Shown in pieces: positions 7,135-16,510 of a stretch of 64,000 bases of DNA. The notes under the pieces are model-generated. The model made no database searches. It worked only from the letters and a program-made list of their open reading frames with translations, and was not told the DNA's origin. Numbering within the stretch: position 1 is the first letter of the stretch; each line of letters opens with the position of its first letter. Position numbers and translations under genes: made by a program. The DNA is from an uncultured Peptostreptococcaceae bacterium. Lineage in GTDB: Bacteria; Bacillota; Clostridia; Peptostreptococcales; Peptostreptococcaceae. The DNA lies in contig CAMTIM010000036.1 of assembly GCA_947072565.1 (NCBI GenBank), positions 1 to 64,000 on the forward strand, in the 5' to 3' direction.

Positions 7135-9261
7135 TTACATTACACAATCCATAGATAGTGCTGGATGACCCTTTTCTTCTAAGAAAGCTAATACACCCTC
7201 AGAATCATTAGCTATAGTTTCATCACATATCATATCTGTAAAGTTCTCTATACCAGTTAACTCTTTAACACTAGCATTTAATTTTTCAGATACATATTCT
7301 TTTAATTCTTTTGGCATCCAAACTATTCTCTCTGGTCCACCTTCTGCATAAGCAAACTTCTTAGAAGATATGAAGTGTCTTCCGTGACCCATGAATCCTG
7401 GAGTTTGAACTCCTCCACCAGTCATAGAAGCAAGCTCACCAAATGTCATACCAACTGGAGTTATTCCTGAGAATTCTCTGTTTACTATAACAAATCCATT
7501 AGCTTCTGGCATTATACCGCATATACACTCGAAACATCCACAAGAAGTCATAGGATCTTCAAGTATTGAGTATAATGTAACATTTTCAACAGCACCTTGA
7601 GATATTTCACTTACTGTTTCATTTACAGATGCCCATATACCGTTTCTATCATCTAAACATTCACCTTTAACTATTGGTTGGCATGGTCCTGTTGGATCTA
7701 ATTCTTTAGTAGCTTTAGCATCTAACCAACTAACAGCTCCACAAAGTCCAAGTCTTTCAGGAGTAACAACACAAACGTGTGCTGGTGCAAATGATTGACA
7801 TAAGTTACAAGAATAGAATGTATCAACACTTTCATCTACTAATGAAGCTAATCTTTCATCTCTAGCTTCATATCTAGCTAATGCTTCACCTTTTAATTCT
7901 GATACTTTAGCAGCATCAGTTATTATAGTTATTTCACATTTATCAACAACAGATTCGAATTCATCTTTCATTTTAGCATATAAAACTTCTCCAATATGCT
8001 CTAATCTGAATCCTTTTTCATAAGCATCTTTAGATATTCTTACCCAAGACATATCTCTTTGACCAACGTGCATTATACCTTCTATGTAGTTCATAAAGTA
8101 ATGGAAACGTCTTTCAAGAACTGGTTCAAAATCATCTTCCATAGCTTTCCCAGCTATCTTAACTATTACAGCTAATGGTAATCTTACTACTCCGTCAGCT
8201 TCTACTTCATCTATATTTGGTCCTATTATATCTATTTTATGGTCTTCAACTTCACTTAATTCTTTTTTAATAACTAATTCCCAAGCTTCAGTTTTGTTTC
8301 CACCAAACTCAGCGAACATGTCATTCTTTCTTATTCTCTCACCTTCAAATGCAGCTGCAAATGATACCGGTATTGGAATTTCAGTAACTTTTATTTTTAT
8401 TCCTCTAGCTTCTAGAGAAGTAGCTACAAACTTACTATAATCCTTTTGAGTTAATAAGTTCATTGGAACTTCAAGTACTGTTTGATCAGTTATAACTGGG
8501 AATCCTAAAGCTATTGCTCCAGCACCACAAGATACAACTAATTCACTTAATGGTCCAAATGCATTAACAAATGCAGGAACTCTCTTAGCAGTGTAGTCTA
8601 ATAATCCAGCTAAATCTCCTGGAGTTAATCCTCCGAATATTAAAGCTGCTCTTATTGCAACAGATACTACATGTATAACAGAAGTTACTTCATATCCTAG
8701 AGGTATAACTCTTAATTCAAGACCCATCTTAACTCCAGCTTCTATAGCTTGGTCTATTACTTTTCCAACTAAGAAAGTTAATAAACCTTTAGATTGATAG
8801 TCTTTTATTACATTAGCTGCAGTTTCAGCATCTGGACATTCTCCAAGTACAACTGCAACTCCTGGTATATCTCCAGTAACTAGAGGTACCCCTAGTGATC
8901 TTATTATAGGGTCAGTTATATGACCTGCACAAGGCTCACTATATGGAGCTTCTTCACCCACATATTTTAAAGCTTCTATTACTTCAGCTGCAAGAGCTGT
9001 AGCAAGACCTGAATTTAGTGCATGCTCTAATAAATGAGTTCTATTTATTAAACTTTCAACTATTGAAAGAGCTGCTTCTAAATCAGCTAAAGTGTTCATC
9101 TTTTGTCCTGTTGCTGCATATATGCATGGTAATGAATATGCAGTATCAGGGAATGCCACCTTATGATCTCTTCCATGTTTTTCTATAGATTCTGCTAACA
9201 TTCCTTTAGCTGCTGCTAAAGCTTGTTCTGAACCATTAAATATTGTATTATATAAATTCAC
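7135..9261 (-). CDS. acsB: Acetyl-CoA synthase catalytic (alpha/beta) subunit of CODH/ACS
   Basis: The 708-residue protein matches the acetyl-CoA synthase subunit that joins CO, the corrinoid-bound methyl group and CoA. The C-terminal part has the A-cluster ligands: a four-Cys set of the form C-x2-C-x8-C-x9-C (SCNLCQSFAPAHVC onward), and the CGC motif around residues 574-576 that chelates the distal nickel. The length is close to the Moorella enzyme (about 730), so the N-terminal CODH-contacting domain is present. It lies between acsE and gcvH, with a stable stem-loop but no U-tract on the acsE side. The product should form a complex with CooS. Confidence 0.97.
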   Translation of the reverse strand: MNLYNTIFNGSEQALAAAKGMLAESIEKHGRDHKVAFPDTAYSLPCIYAATGQKMNTLADLEAALSIVESLINRTHLLEHALNSGLATALAAEVIEALKYVGEEAPYSEPCAGHITDPIIRSLGVPLVTGDIPGVAVVLGECPDAETAANVIKDYQSKGLLTFLVGKVIDQAIEAGVKMGLELRVIPLGYEVTSVIHVVSVAIRAALIFGGLTPGDLAGLLDYTAKRVPAFVNAFGPLSELVVSCGAGAIALGFPVITDQTVLEVPMNLLTQKDYSKFVATSLEARGIKIKVTEIPIPVSFAAAFEGERIRKNDMFAEFGGNKTEAWELVIKKELSEVEDHKIDIIGPNIDEVEADGVVRLPLAVIVKIAGKAMEDDFEPVLERRFHYFMNYIEGIMHVGQRDMSWVRISKDAYEKGFRLEHIGEVLYAKMKDEFESVVDKCEITIITDAAKVSELKGEALARYEARDERLASLVDESVDTFYSCNLCQSFAPAHVCVVTPERLGLCGAVSWLDAKATKELDPTGPCQPIVKGECLDDRNGIWASVNETVSEISQGAVENVTLYSILEDPMTSCGCFECICGIMPEANGFVIVNREFSGITPVGMTFGELASMTGGGVQTPGFMGHGRHFISSKKFAYAEGGPERIVWMPKELKEYVSEKLNASVKELTGIENFTDMICDETIANDSEGVLAFLEEKGHPALSMDCVM

Positions 9262-9304
9262 TCTAATTCCCCCTTTTAAGCTTCTTATCTATTTTGTGTA
9301 ATAC

Positions 9305-9353
9305 ATTAGGAAACTATATATCGCTTTAAGCTTACTAAGCATAGTTTCCTAAT
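9305..9353 (-). other. Intercistronic stem-loop between acsE and acsB
   Basis: Arms 9305-9317 and 9341-9353 (ATTAGGAAACTAT / ATAGTTTCCTAAT) pair perfectly over 13 bp, with a second small stem inside the loop. No U-tract follows on the minus transcript, so it is not a normal terminator. RNA processing or protection of one flank of the message is a plausible role. Confidence 0.75.
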
Positions 9354-9379
9354 CTGTACTTTAAAATAATTTTTATCTA

Positions 9380-10192
9380 TTATCCGTTAAATGCAAATGC
9401 ACCTTCATTTAATTCTAAATAAGAATCTGCGTATAAAGAAGCTCCATTTATTATGTCACAAGACTTTATAGTTTTCATTAATTCTGCATCACATGGATTT
9501 ATTATAGCTGAGCTAAATCCATTTGCCATAGCCATAGCAAGCCATGCATTATCAAGTATTGGTCTTACATGCTTAGGACATCCGTTAGATACGTTAGATA
9601 ATCCTCCTGTAGTTAATAATCCCATTTCAGTCATCATTCTTATAGCTTCTAATACTTCTATTTGCTTATCTTGCATTCCTTTTATAACTAAGCATAATGG
9701 GTCAAATAGCATATCTTCTGGTTCTAATCCTGCTGTTAAACCTCTTTCTAACATTTCTTGACAGTAAGCCATACGCTCATCGTTATCTCTTGGTATACCT
9801 TCTTTAGCACATAAAGCTATAACTCTAGCTTCATATTCCCCTGCTAAATCTATTAAATCTATTCTTCCACCTGCATCTGCAGAGTTTATTATTGGTTTTG
9901 CATGAGTTCTATCGTATACTTTAAGACCAGCTTCTATAGCTTTTCTATTAGCAGTATCTAATGCTAATGGAACATTGTTAAATTCCTTTTGAAGTAATTG
10001 AACTCCCCAAGCCATTAACTCTTCTCCATCTCTCTCTGCAGGTCCTATATTAAAATCTATATAATGAGCTCCAGCTTCTAATTGTTCTTGCGCTCTTTTT
10101 AATATTGGTTGTGGATCTCTCTCAGCTAATGCTTTTCTTATTACTGGTGATATACAGTGTATTCTTTCACCTATAATCATAAATTTTTCCAT
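9380..10192 (-). CDS. acsE: 5-methyltetrahydrofolate:corrinoid iron-sulfur protein methyltransferase
   Basis: This 270-residue protein has the pterin-binding TIM-barrel signature: FMIIGERIHCI at the N-terminus, then YIDFNIGP, LALDTANRKAIEAGL and IINSADAGG. The family (MeTr, AcsE) moves the methyl group from methyl-tetrahydrofolate to the Co(I) of the corrinoid protein AcsCD, joining the two branches of the pathway. It directly follows acsC. The length agrees with known AcsE (about 262-270). Confidence 0.96.
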   Translation of the reverse strand: MEKFMIIGERIHCISPVIRKALAERDPQPILKRAQEQLEAGAHYIDFNIGPAERDGEELMAWGVQLLQKEFNNVPLALDTANRKAIEAGLKVYDRTHAKPIINSADAGGRIDLIDLAGEYEARVIALCAKEGIPRDNDERMAYCQEMLERGLTAGLEPEDMLFDPLCLVIKGMQDKQIEVLEAIRMMTEMGLLTTGGLSNVSNGCPKHVRPILDNAWLAMAMANGFSSAIINPCDAELMKTIKSCDIINGASLYADSYLELNEGAFAFNG

Positions 10193-10238
10193 TATAATTA
10201 TCCCCCTTGGATTTTGTATAGTATATGTATTTTATTCT

Positions 10239-11615
10239 CTAAGCGTTTGCTAAAGCTTCATCTTTCTTTGCTTTGTATTCTCTTAAGAACTTAGGTATTT
10301 CCATTGATTCTTCTGTACCTATTACTACATTCCATCCTGGTAAGCAATCTTCTATATCGCCTTTAAGAACTGCAACTTTACCTGGTATGATTAAATCTCT
10401 ATTCTTAGTCATTTCACCAACATTTGATTCTTTTATGAAGTTAGCTATTGAACTTCCTCCAAACTTACCTGCAGACCAAGCTGTAAGAACTGAGTATCCT
10501 CCAGCATCTGGTATTGCTAACCATACTGGTACTTTAGATCTTTCTACATCTCCTGATACTATGAAGTAAGTTAATGCAAAGTCAACAGTAACTATTACTG
10601 GTGAATTTTCATCTGGGTTGTTTATTGGATATATTTTTGGTTCAACTCTCATTGGTTTTTGTGGATCAGTGTATATATTTTGTCTTAATGCGAATAATGG
10701 TAAAGCTTTTGCATAATCTATATCATCTATAACTATTATAGAACCGTATTTAACTGTAAATACTGATGATAATGCAACTTCCATATTTGCATTGTCTTGT
10801 GCTAATTTGTTAGCAAATACTATTGATGGGTATCCAAATGTTCTGTCTTGTTCTTTTAAAGCTATTCTTCTAACTTGAACTGCATTTGTAAATGTATCTT
10901 TTATATTTTCTCCAGTTACATCTAATATTAACTCTCTATATCCTGCAGCTTGAATTAATTCAACTGTAGCATATAATTCTTCTAAACTAGATGCTTTAAC
11001 TCCTAGAGCTAGTTTATCTGCTTTAACTACTTCTATCATTTCTTTGTAGTTTTCTTTAGTAGCACCGTATACTACTGGTTTTTTATCTTTTAATATTTCA
11101 ACAGCTTCTTTAGCTATAGCTGCATCTTCACATACTAATATGTAAGCTAAATCTAAGTTACTATCTTTAACTCTATTTACTACATTTAAAAATCCTTCTT
11201 TATTTTCGAAATACTCTATAAGAGCCATTTCAGCTTTCATTTCTTCGCCTATTCTTACATAATTAACAGCTTTTATGTTAGCTAATTTAGCATCTATTTC
11301 TTCATTAGTCATGCATTCGCAAAATGCTACAGCATATCTATTTCTATTTATTAAAGTTTTTTCATGTCTGAATAATACAGTTTCTGCCCCTAATTCATAT
11401 TCAGAATTATCTGCTCCAATTTTTATACCTCTCATTAATGGTGCAGTTGCCTCTGATAATTTTGCTAATGATTCATCAGACATATGTGGACACTTACTTA
11501 CTTCTACAGCTCCTGAAGCAACTTTCATACAAAAAGCCATACAAGTTGGGAATCCACAATCCTTACAGTTTTTCTTTGGTGTTAATTTAAATATATCTAA
11601 AGCTTTTAATGCCAT
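10239..11615 (-). CDS. acsC: Corrinoid iron-sulfur protein large subunit (CFeSP gamma)
   Basis: The 458-residue protein begins with the short [4Fe-4S] domain of the family, with Cys at 17, 20, 25 and 42 (NCKDCGFPTC onward). A TIM-barrel and a C-terminal cobamide-binding domain follow. With AcsD it forms the CFeSP heterodimer that carries the methyl group on cobalt between AcsE and AcsB. It is 29 bases from acsD in the same operon. Reactivation after accidental oxidation is the task of AcsV, encoded at 4621-6549. Confidence 0.96.
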   Translation of the reverse strand: MALKALDIFKLTPKKNCKDCGFPTCMAFCMKVASGAVEVSKCPHMSDESLAKLSEATAPLMRGIKIGADNSEYELGAETVLFRHEKTLINRNRYAVAFCECMTNEEIDAKLANIKAVNYVRIGEEMKAEMALIEYFENKEGFLNVVNRVKDSNLDLAYILVCEDAAIAKEAVEILKDKKPVVYGATKENYKEMIEVVKADKLALGVKASSLEELYATVELIQAAGYRELILDVTGENIKDTFTNAVQVRRIALKEQDRTFGYPSIVFANKLAQDNANMEVALSSVFTVKYGSIIVIDDIDYAKALPLFALRQNIYTDPQKPMRVEPKIYPINNPDENSPVIVTVDFALTYFIVSGDVERSKVPVWLAIPDAGGYSVLTAWSAGKFGGSSIANFIKESNVGEMTKNRDLIIPGKVAVLKGDIEDCLPGWNVVIGTEESMEIPKFLREYKAKKDEALANA

Positions 11616-11644
11616 GATTTTTTCCCCCTAACCCTACAATTTAA

Positions 11645-12589
11645 TTAAGCTAATGCGCTAACTAGTTCTTTTACAGTTTCTATTGATTCTGGATGACGAA
11701 GTATTACTGCATTTGATCCACCAACTAATGAACTTACTGCAGTTGATATTTCCATTGCGATACCTCTTTTTTCAATACATCCCCAAGCTGGTTCATCTTC
11801 CTCGCTTGCTATAGATTCCTTAACATTCCAACTTTCAAATGAAACAGGAGTTATTATAGGCATTTGTAATGTTTTATCATTTTGACCAAATGCAGCTAAT
11901 CTAATTCTATCCATAGTCGATGCAACATACTCATATCCATAACCAACCGCTGAAGAACCAACATTCATAACTACATTTTCAGATTTTACTCCTAATTGAG
12001 TTAATAAAACGTTTAATTGTTTAGCTAAGTTTATATCAACAGAAGATTCAGCTGATACTTTGTGGCTATAAGCCATAGTTGCTGCTGCTCCTACTGCTTT
12101 ATAGTTATCTTCTGTAGCTGATAAGAATAAACTATTGTATCCATCTATCGTTTGAGCTACTTTTTCAAATAATTTTCCATCTTTTTCATGATTTCCACAA
12201 CCAGCTATTACTAATGGTAAGCTAACAGCTTGTGCAACTTCCTTAGCAACTTGTGCACATTCTTCTGGAGTTTTATCTAATCCATTTGGATCTGCACTTA
12301 CAAGTTTTAAACATATAAAATCTGCTTTTGTGTTTGCTTCTACATACTTAGCCCACTTAACTGGACAATCAGCAACTTCTTTATACATTTCTTTAAATGA
12401 ATCAGTCCATCCTTCTGGATAAACATCGCTTATTTCTATTCCTACTTTTTGAGTATTTCCAGCTACTCCATCAAAGTTATAAAATGGTAAAGTATTTTCC
12501 CCACCTATTTTTATTGCTTTTTCTCCTGTTCCTATTTCTACTTCTGATATCTTACCAGAATATTTTTGAACAGACATTTTAAATGCCAT
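11645..12589 (-). CDS. acsD: Corrinoid iron-sulfur protein small subunit (CFeSP delta)
   Basis: The 314-residue TIM-barrel protein matches the delta subunit of the corrinoid iron-sulfur protein, which pairs with AcsC and helps hold the cobamide. Features include FICLKLVSADPNG, VIAGCGNHEKD and the conserved VMNVGSSAVGYGYEYVAST region. There is no iron-sulfur motif, as expected for this subunit. The order acsF-acsD-acsC-acsE-acsB is the usual clostridial arrangement. Confidence 0.96.
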   Translation of the reverse strand: MAFKMSVQKYSGKISEVEIGTGEKAIKIGGENTLPFYNFDGVAGNTQKVGIEISDVYPEGWTDSFKEMYKEVADCPVKWAKYVEANTKADFICLKLVSADPNGLDKTPEECAQVAKEVAQAVSLPLVIAGCGNHEKDGKLFEKVAQTIDGYNSLFLSATEDNYKAVGAAATMAYSHKVSAESSVDINLAKQLNVLLTQLGVKSENVVMNVGSSAVGYGYEYVASTMDRIRLAAFGQNDKTLQMPIITPVSFESWNVKESIASEEDEPAWGCIEKRGIAMEISTAVSSLVGGSNAVILRHPESIETVKELVSALA

Positions 12590-12608
12590 AGTTTTTTCCC
12601 CCTTAAGC

Positions 12609-13379
12609 CTAATTTAATTCTAATTTAGCTATTATATCGCTTATTGCAATCTTAGCTTTTGAATCTTCAGGTAGTTTTACTAATGGTACCCCTGAAGAAT
12701 CATATTCATATATCATCTCATCCATAGGTACTACACCTATAAGATTCAGATTATGCTTCTCTACTTCTTCTTTTATACCTTTATTTAACTCTCCATTTGG
12801 TACTTTGTTTACTATTAAGTATATTTCTCCTACACTTAATTTAAGTTCTCTAGCTAAATCTCTTATTCTCGCTACAGCTTGTACACTTCGTCTTGAGCAA
12901 TCACTAACTAATAATAGTTTATCTATATGTTTAGTAGTTTTTCTACTTAAATGCTCCATTCCAGCTTCGTTATCTATAACTAAATATTCATAGGCATCTG
13001 ATAGTTTATCTGTCTGCTCTCTTAATATACCATTAACATAGCAATAACAACCTTCCCCTTCAGATCTTCCCATTACCATTAAGTCATATCCTTCGCCTTC
13101 TGCTAGACAAGTATTTAATCTGTATTGTAAATATTGAGCTTTAGTCATACCTCCTGGAAATGAATTTCCTTGTTTTTCTCTATTACTTACTTCTTCTCTT
13201 ATAGCCCCTATAGTTGATTCAATTTCAATTCCTAATACTTCATTTATGTTTGCATTAGCATCTGCATCAACAACTAATATAGGACCCTTTTTATTGCTTA
13301 CTAAATTATTAATTAAAAGCCCTGTAAGACTAGTCTTACCAGTTCCACCTTTTCCTGCTACAGCTATGTTATATCCCAT
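12609..13379 (-). CDS. acsF: CooC-type nickel-insertion ATPase of acetyl-CoA synthase (AcsF-like)
   Basis: The 256-residue P-loop ATPase has a deviant Walker A motif (GKGGTGKTS, residues 9-17) followed by VVDADANANI, typical of MinD/CooC-type ATPases. CooC and AcsF proteins bind nickel at a Cys-x-Cys pair and mature CODH or ACS. Here CYCYVNG occurs near residue 117. Placement between lpdA and acsD, inside the ACS half of the operon, suggests it serves AcsB, while the second homologue at 19993-20772 lies beside cooS. The division of labour is inferred. Confidence 0.88.
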   Translation of the reverse strand: MGYNIAVAGKGGTGKTSLTGLLINNLVSNKKGPILVVDADANANINEVLGIEIESTIGAIREEVSNREKQGNSFPGGMTKAQYLQYRLNTCLAEGEGYDLMVMGRSEGEGCYCYVNGILREQTDKLSDAYEYLVIDNEAGMEHLSRKTTKHIDKLLLVSDCSRRSVQAVARIRDLARELKLSVGEIYLIVNKVPNGELNKGIKEEVEKHNLNLIGVVPMDEMIYEYDSSGVPLVKLPEDSKAKIAISDIIAKLELN

Positions 13380-13436
13380 CCTAAGATTTCCCCCTTTGTT
13401 TAGTCAAGACAGAGCTTTTAAATTTCACTCTGACTT

Positions 13437-14828
13437 TTATGCTTTTGCTAATTGAGGTGCTGCATGAACACATTCTCCATGTACATCATGAAGAGCTTCC
13501 ATTAAGCCTTCTGATAATGTTGGATGTGCATGTATTACATCTCCTACTTGCTCTACAGTTAATCCTAAATGAACAGCAAGTGATAATTCTGTCAATAGGT
13601 CTGTAGCATGAGGACCTACTATTGAAGCTCCTATTATCTTGTCCTCTTTATCAGCAAGAACTTTTATAAATCCTTGGAAGTGACCGATAGCTTGTGCTTT
13701 ACCTAATCCTCTGAATTCAAACTTACCTACATTGTATTCTAAGCCTTCTTCTTCTAACTGTCTTTCTGTTTTACCTACAGCAGCAAGTTCTGGCTCTGTA
13801 TATACACATCTTGGTACAGCAGTGTAGTCAACAGTTTTATTTTTACCAAAAGCGTTTTCTACAGCTATTATACCTTCCTTAGAAGCAACATGTGCTAAGA
13901 ATGGAGTATTTATTAAATCTCCTATTGCATATATACCATCTACATTTGTTTGTAAATTTTCATCTACTACTACCTTACCTCTATTAAGTTCTATCCCTAT
14001 ATCTTCTACTCCAGAACCTTGAAGGTTTGGTTTTCTACCTATTGCCATTAATACATACTGAGTTTTTATCTCTTTCCCATTTGAAAGTGTAGATACTACT
14101 TCATCACCTACAACTTCACATTTTTCTACCCCACTATCTATTAATACTTTAATTTTATCCTTTTTGAACTGTCTCTGCAACTGTTTTGCTACATCTTTAT
14201 CCTCAAAAGGTAATATTTGGCTACCTCTTTGAACTATAGTAACTTCTGTACCTAATGTTCTTAAGAATTGTCCTATCTCACAACCTATTACTCCTCCACC
14301 AACTATTAACATTGACTTTGGTAGTTCTTCTAATCCTAGCACTTCATCACTAGTTATTATTCTTTTCTTATCATATGGGAACATTGGTAAAACTACAGGA
14401 ACTGATCCGTTAGCTAATATTATTTTATCAGCAGTTATCATTTCCTTTGAACCATCTTCCTTAGTAACTTCTATAGTATTTTTATCTACTAATTTTCCAA
14501 ATCCATTAACTAAGTTTACTCCTCTTTTTTCAAATAGGAATTCTATTCCACTTATTAATTGACTTACTATTTTATCTTTTCTTCCCATCATAGCTTTAAA
14601 ATCTGGTTTTATTTCGCCTTCTATATTTATACCAAAATCTTTGGCTTCTCTTATATTCATTAACATAGAAGAAGATGCAAGTAATGCTTTAGTTGGTATA
14701 CAACCAACATTTAAACAAGTTCCTCCAACTCTTCTTTTTTCTATTACTGTTACTTCTGCACCAAGCATAGCAGCTTTTATAGCTGCAACGTATCCACCTG
14801 GTCCTCCCCCTATAACTGCTATTCTCAT
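13437..14828 (-). CDS. lpdA: Dihydrolipoyl dehydrogenase
   Basis: The 463-residue flavoprotein has the N-terminal FAD-binding GGGPGG motif, the redox-active disulfide C38-LNVG-C43, a central NAD-binding GGGVIGCE motif, and the C-terminal HAHPTLSE active-site motif. It reoxidises dihydrolipoyl groups with NAD+. An upstream ATG at 14843 lies within the GGGGG ribosome binding site, so I take the ATG at 14828. No lipoyl-bearing 2-oxoacid dehydrogenase is nearby. The only local lipoyl substrate is GcvH at the end of the same operon. Confidence 0.95.
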   Translation of the reverse strand: MRIAVIGGGPGGYVAAIKAAMLGAEVTVIEKRRVGGTCLNVGCIPTKALLASSSMLMNIREAKDFGINIEGEIKPDFKAMMGRKDKIVSQLISGIEFLFEKRGVNLVNGFGKLVDKNTIEVTKEDGSKEMITADKIILANGSVPVVLPMFPYDKKRIITSDEVLGLEELPKSMLIVGGGVIGCEIGQFLRTLGTEVTIVQRGSQILPFEDKDVAKQLQRQFKKDKIKVLIDSGVEKCEVVGDEVVSTLSNGKEIKTQYVLMAIGRKPNLQGSGVEDIGIELNRGKVVVDENLQTNVDGIYAIGDLINTPFLAHVASKEGIIAVENAFGKNKTVDYTAVPRCVYTEPELAAVGKTERQLEEEGLEYNVGKFEFRGLGKAQAIGHFQGFIKVLADKEDKIIGASIVGPHATDLLTELSLAVHLGLTVEQVGDVIHAHPTLSEGLMEALHDVHGECVHAAPQLAKA

Positions 14829-14875
14829 TTTATTTTCCCCCATGTTTAATTAGTCTTTAGCTATTTTATTAATTT

Positions 14876-15757
14876 TTATAATCCAGCTTCATCTAATATA
14901 GCAGGAACGTTTTCTTCAGCTCCTATTGCCATTATATGTACACCATCACATAAGTCTTCTTCAATTAATTGTCTTATGAATTCTCCTGACATTTTTATAC
15001 CTTCAGATACCCAATTTTCTTTTCCTACAGATCTTAATCTTTCTATTTGCTCATCTGGAACAAATATACCTGGAACATTTGCAGTCATAAACTTTGCCAT
15101 CCCTGGAGATTTTAAAGGTACTATCCCTGCTAATACCTTACAATCCATAGCTTTAGTTAATTTTCTAAATTCTCTCATATGTTCTATATCATAAACAGCT
15201 TGAGTTTGGAAGAACTTCGCTCCAGCATTTATTTTCTTTTGCATTTTCATTAATTGTACTTCTATTGGAGCATATTCTGGAGTTACTGATGCACCTAAAT
15301 AGAATTCTGGAGATCCTTTTAATGCGTTTCCAACTAAGTCAGTTCCCTTCATTAAAGTTTCAGCAGTTTGAAGTATTCCAACACAGTCTAAATCAAATAC
15401 ACCTTTAGCTTGTGGATGGTCTCCAACAACTGTATGGTCTCCTGTTAAAGCTAGCATGTTATTTATTCCAAATAGGCCAGCTGATAACATTTCACCTTGT
15501 ATAGCTATTCTATTTCTATCTCTTCCAGTCATTTGTAAAACTGGCTCTAATCCTACATCTTTTAATAACTTGCAAGTAGCAAGTGAAGTTGTTCTCATTA
15601 CTGCTGATTGGAAGTCAGTTACATTCGCTGCGTGAACTCTTCCTACTAATGGTTTAGCACATTCTACTAAGTGAGAAAGGTCAGTTCCTTTTGGCGGTGC
15701 CATTTCAGTAGTAACTGCAAACTTTCCACTCTCTAATGTTTGTTTTAATAAGCTCAT
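14876..15757 (-). CDS. metF: Methylenetetrahydrofolate reductase, MetF subunit
   Basis: The 293-residue TIM-barrel flavoprotein matches MetF: a TTEMAPPKG start region, ALTGDHTVVGDHPQ, and FFQTQAVYD. It reduces methylene- to methyl-tetrahydrofolate. It is immediately downstream of metV, and the two form the MetFV-type reductase of acetogens. No RnfC2-like subunit is seen. The ATG at 15757 follows a GGGGG site with good spacing, and the TTG just before it is less likely. Confidence 0.95.
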   Translation of the reverse strand: MSLLKQTLESGKFAVTTEMAPPKGTDLSHLVECAKPLVGRVHAANVTDFQSAVMRTTSLATCKLLKDVGLEPVLQMTGRDRNRIAIQGEMLSAGLFGINNMLALTGDHTVVGDHPQAKGVFDLDCVGILQTAETLMKGTDLVGNALKGSPEFYLGASVTPEYAPIEVQLMKMQKKINAGAKFFQTQAVYDIEHMREFRKLTKAMDCKVLAGIVPLKSPGMAKFMTANVPGIFVPDEQIERLRSVGKENWVSEGIKMSGEFIRQLIEEDLCDGVHIMAIGAEENVPAILDEAGL

Positions 15758-15790
15758 CAATAAATCCCCCTTTTAACCTTTTTAAACTCT

Positions 15791-16468
15791 CTATGCTTCA
15801 ACTGTAGCTTCTTTTTCTTTTTCCTTTAAGTTTAAACCTCTTGGATTATTTTGTTTAGAATAATCTTTCATTGGTCTTATTGCTACCATGTTTTCTAATT
15901 GATCTATATCTTTTAATCTGTTATATATCATTATCCAAGCACAATCATGCTCTGAGTTTACTTCACATTTACCATTTTTAGCTCCACCACATGCCCCGTT
16001 TATTAATCCCTTTGCACACATAGTTACTGGACATATTCCGCCTGTCCATCCAAGTTCACATTCCCCACAAGCTTTACAAGACTCTTCAAATTCTCCAACT
16101 CTTTTTGTTTCACCGATAAACAAAGTATTGTTAGCTGGATAAACTGGAAGGTTCTTAACATTTTTAACTATAGTTTGTGTTCCATCTCCACAAGCTAAAG
16201 ATAAAAGTGCATCAGCTTCTTTAATTTCTTCTTTTAATACTTTTAAATCTTTTTTAGATTTTAAAAGATTACATGCTGGATCTAATAATGTATACCCCAA
16301 AACATTTTTTCCTTCAGCTTCTAAAACTTCTTTCATTTTAAGAACTTCTTCTTCTCCACCACTTTTACAAGTCGCAGCACATTGACTACATCCAACTAAG
16401 ACAACTTTCTCAGAATCCTTTAAGAATCCTAAAATTTCTTGCATTGGTTTATTTTCAGAAATTATCAT
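15791..16468 (-). CDS. metV: MetV, iron-sulfur/zinc partner of methylenetetrahydrofolate reductase
   Basis: The 225-residue protein has an N-terminal GCSQCAATC cluster and a second Cys-rich stretch (SCKACGECELGWTGGICP, then CAKGLINGACGG). This matches the methylenetetrahydrofolate reductase C-terminal domain family (MetV). In Moorella and other acetogens MetV is required for MetF activity and passes electrons to it. It sits between folD and metF, in line with that role. Confidence 0.92.
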   Translation of the reverse strand: MIISENKPMQEILGFLKDSEKVVLVGCSQCAATCKSGGEEEVLKMKEVLEAEGKNVLGYTLLDPACNLLKSKKDLKVLKEEIKEADALLSLACGDGTQTIVKNVKNLPVYPANNTLFIGETKRVGEFEESCKACGECELGWTGGICPVTMCAKGLINGACGGAKNGKCEVNSEHDCAWIMIYNRLKDIDQLENMVAIRPMKDYSKQNNPRGLNLKEKEKEATVEA

Positions 16469-16510
16469 CCCTATTCCCCCTTAAAAACGTATATATTTCT
16501 CTATTTTTTA

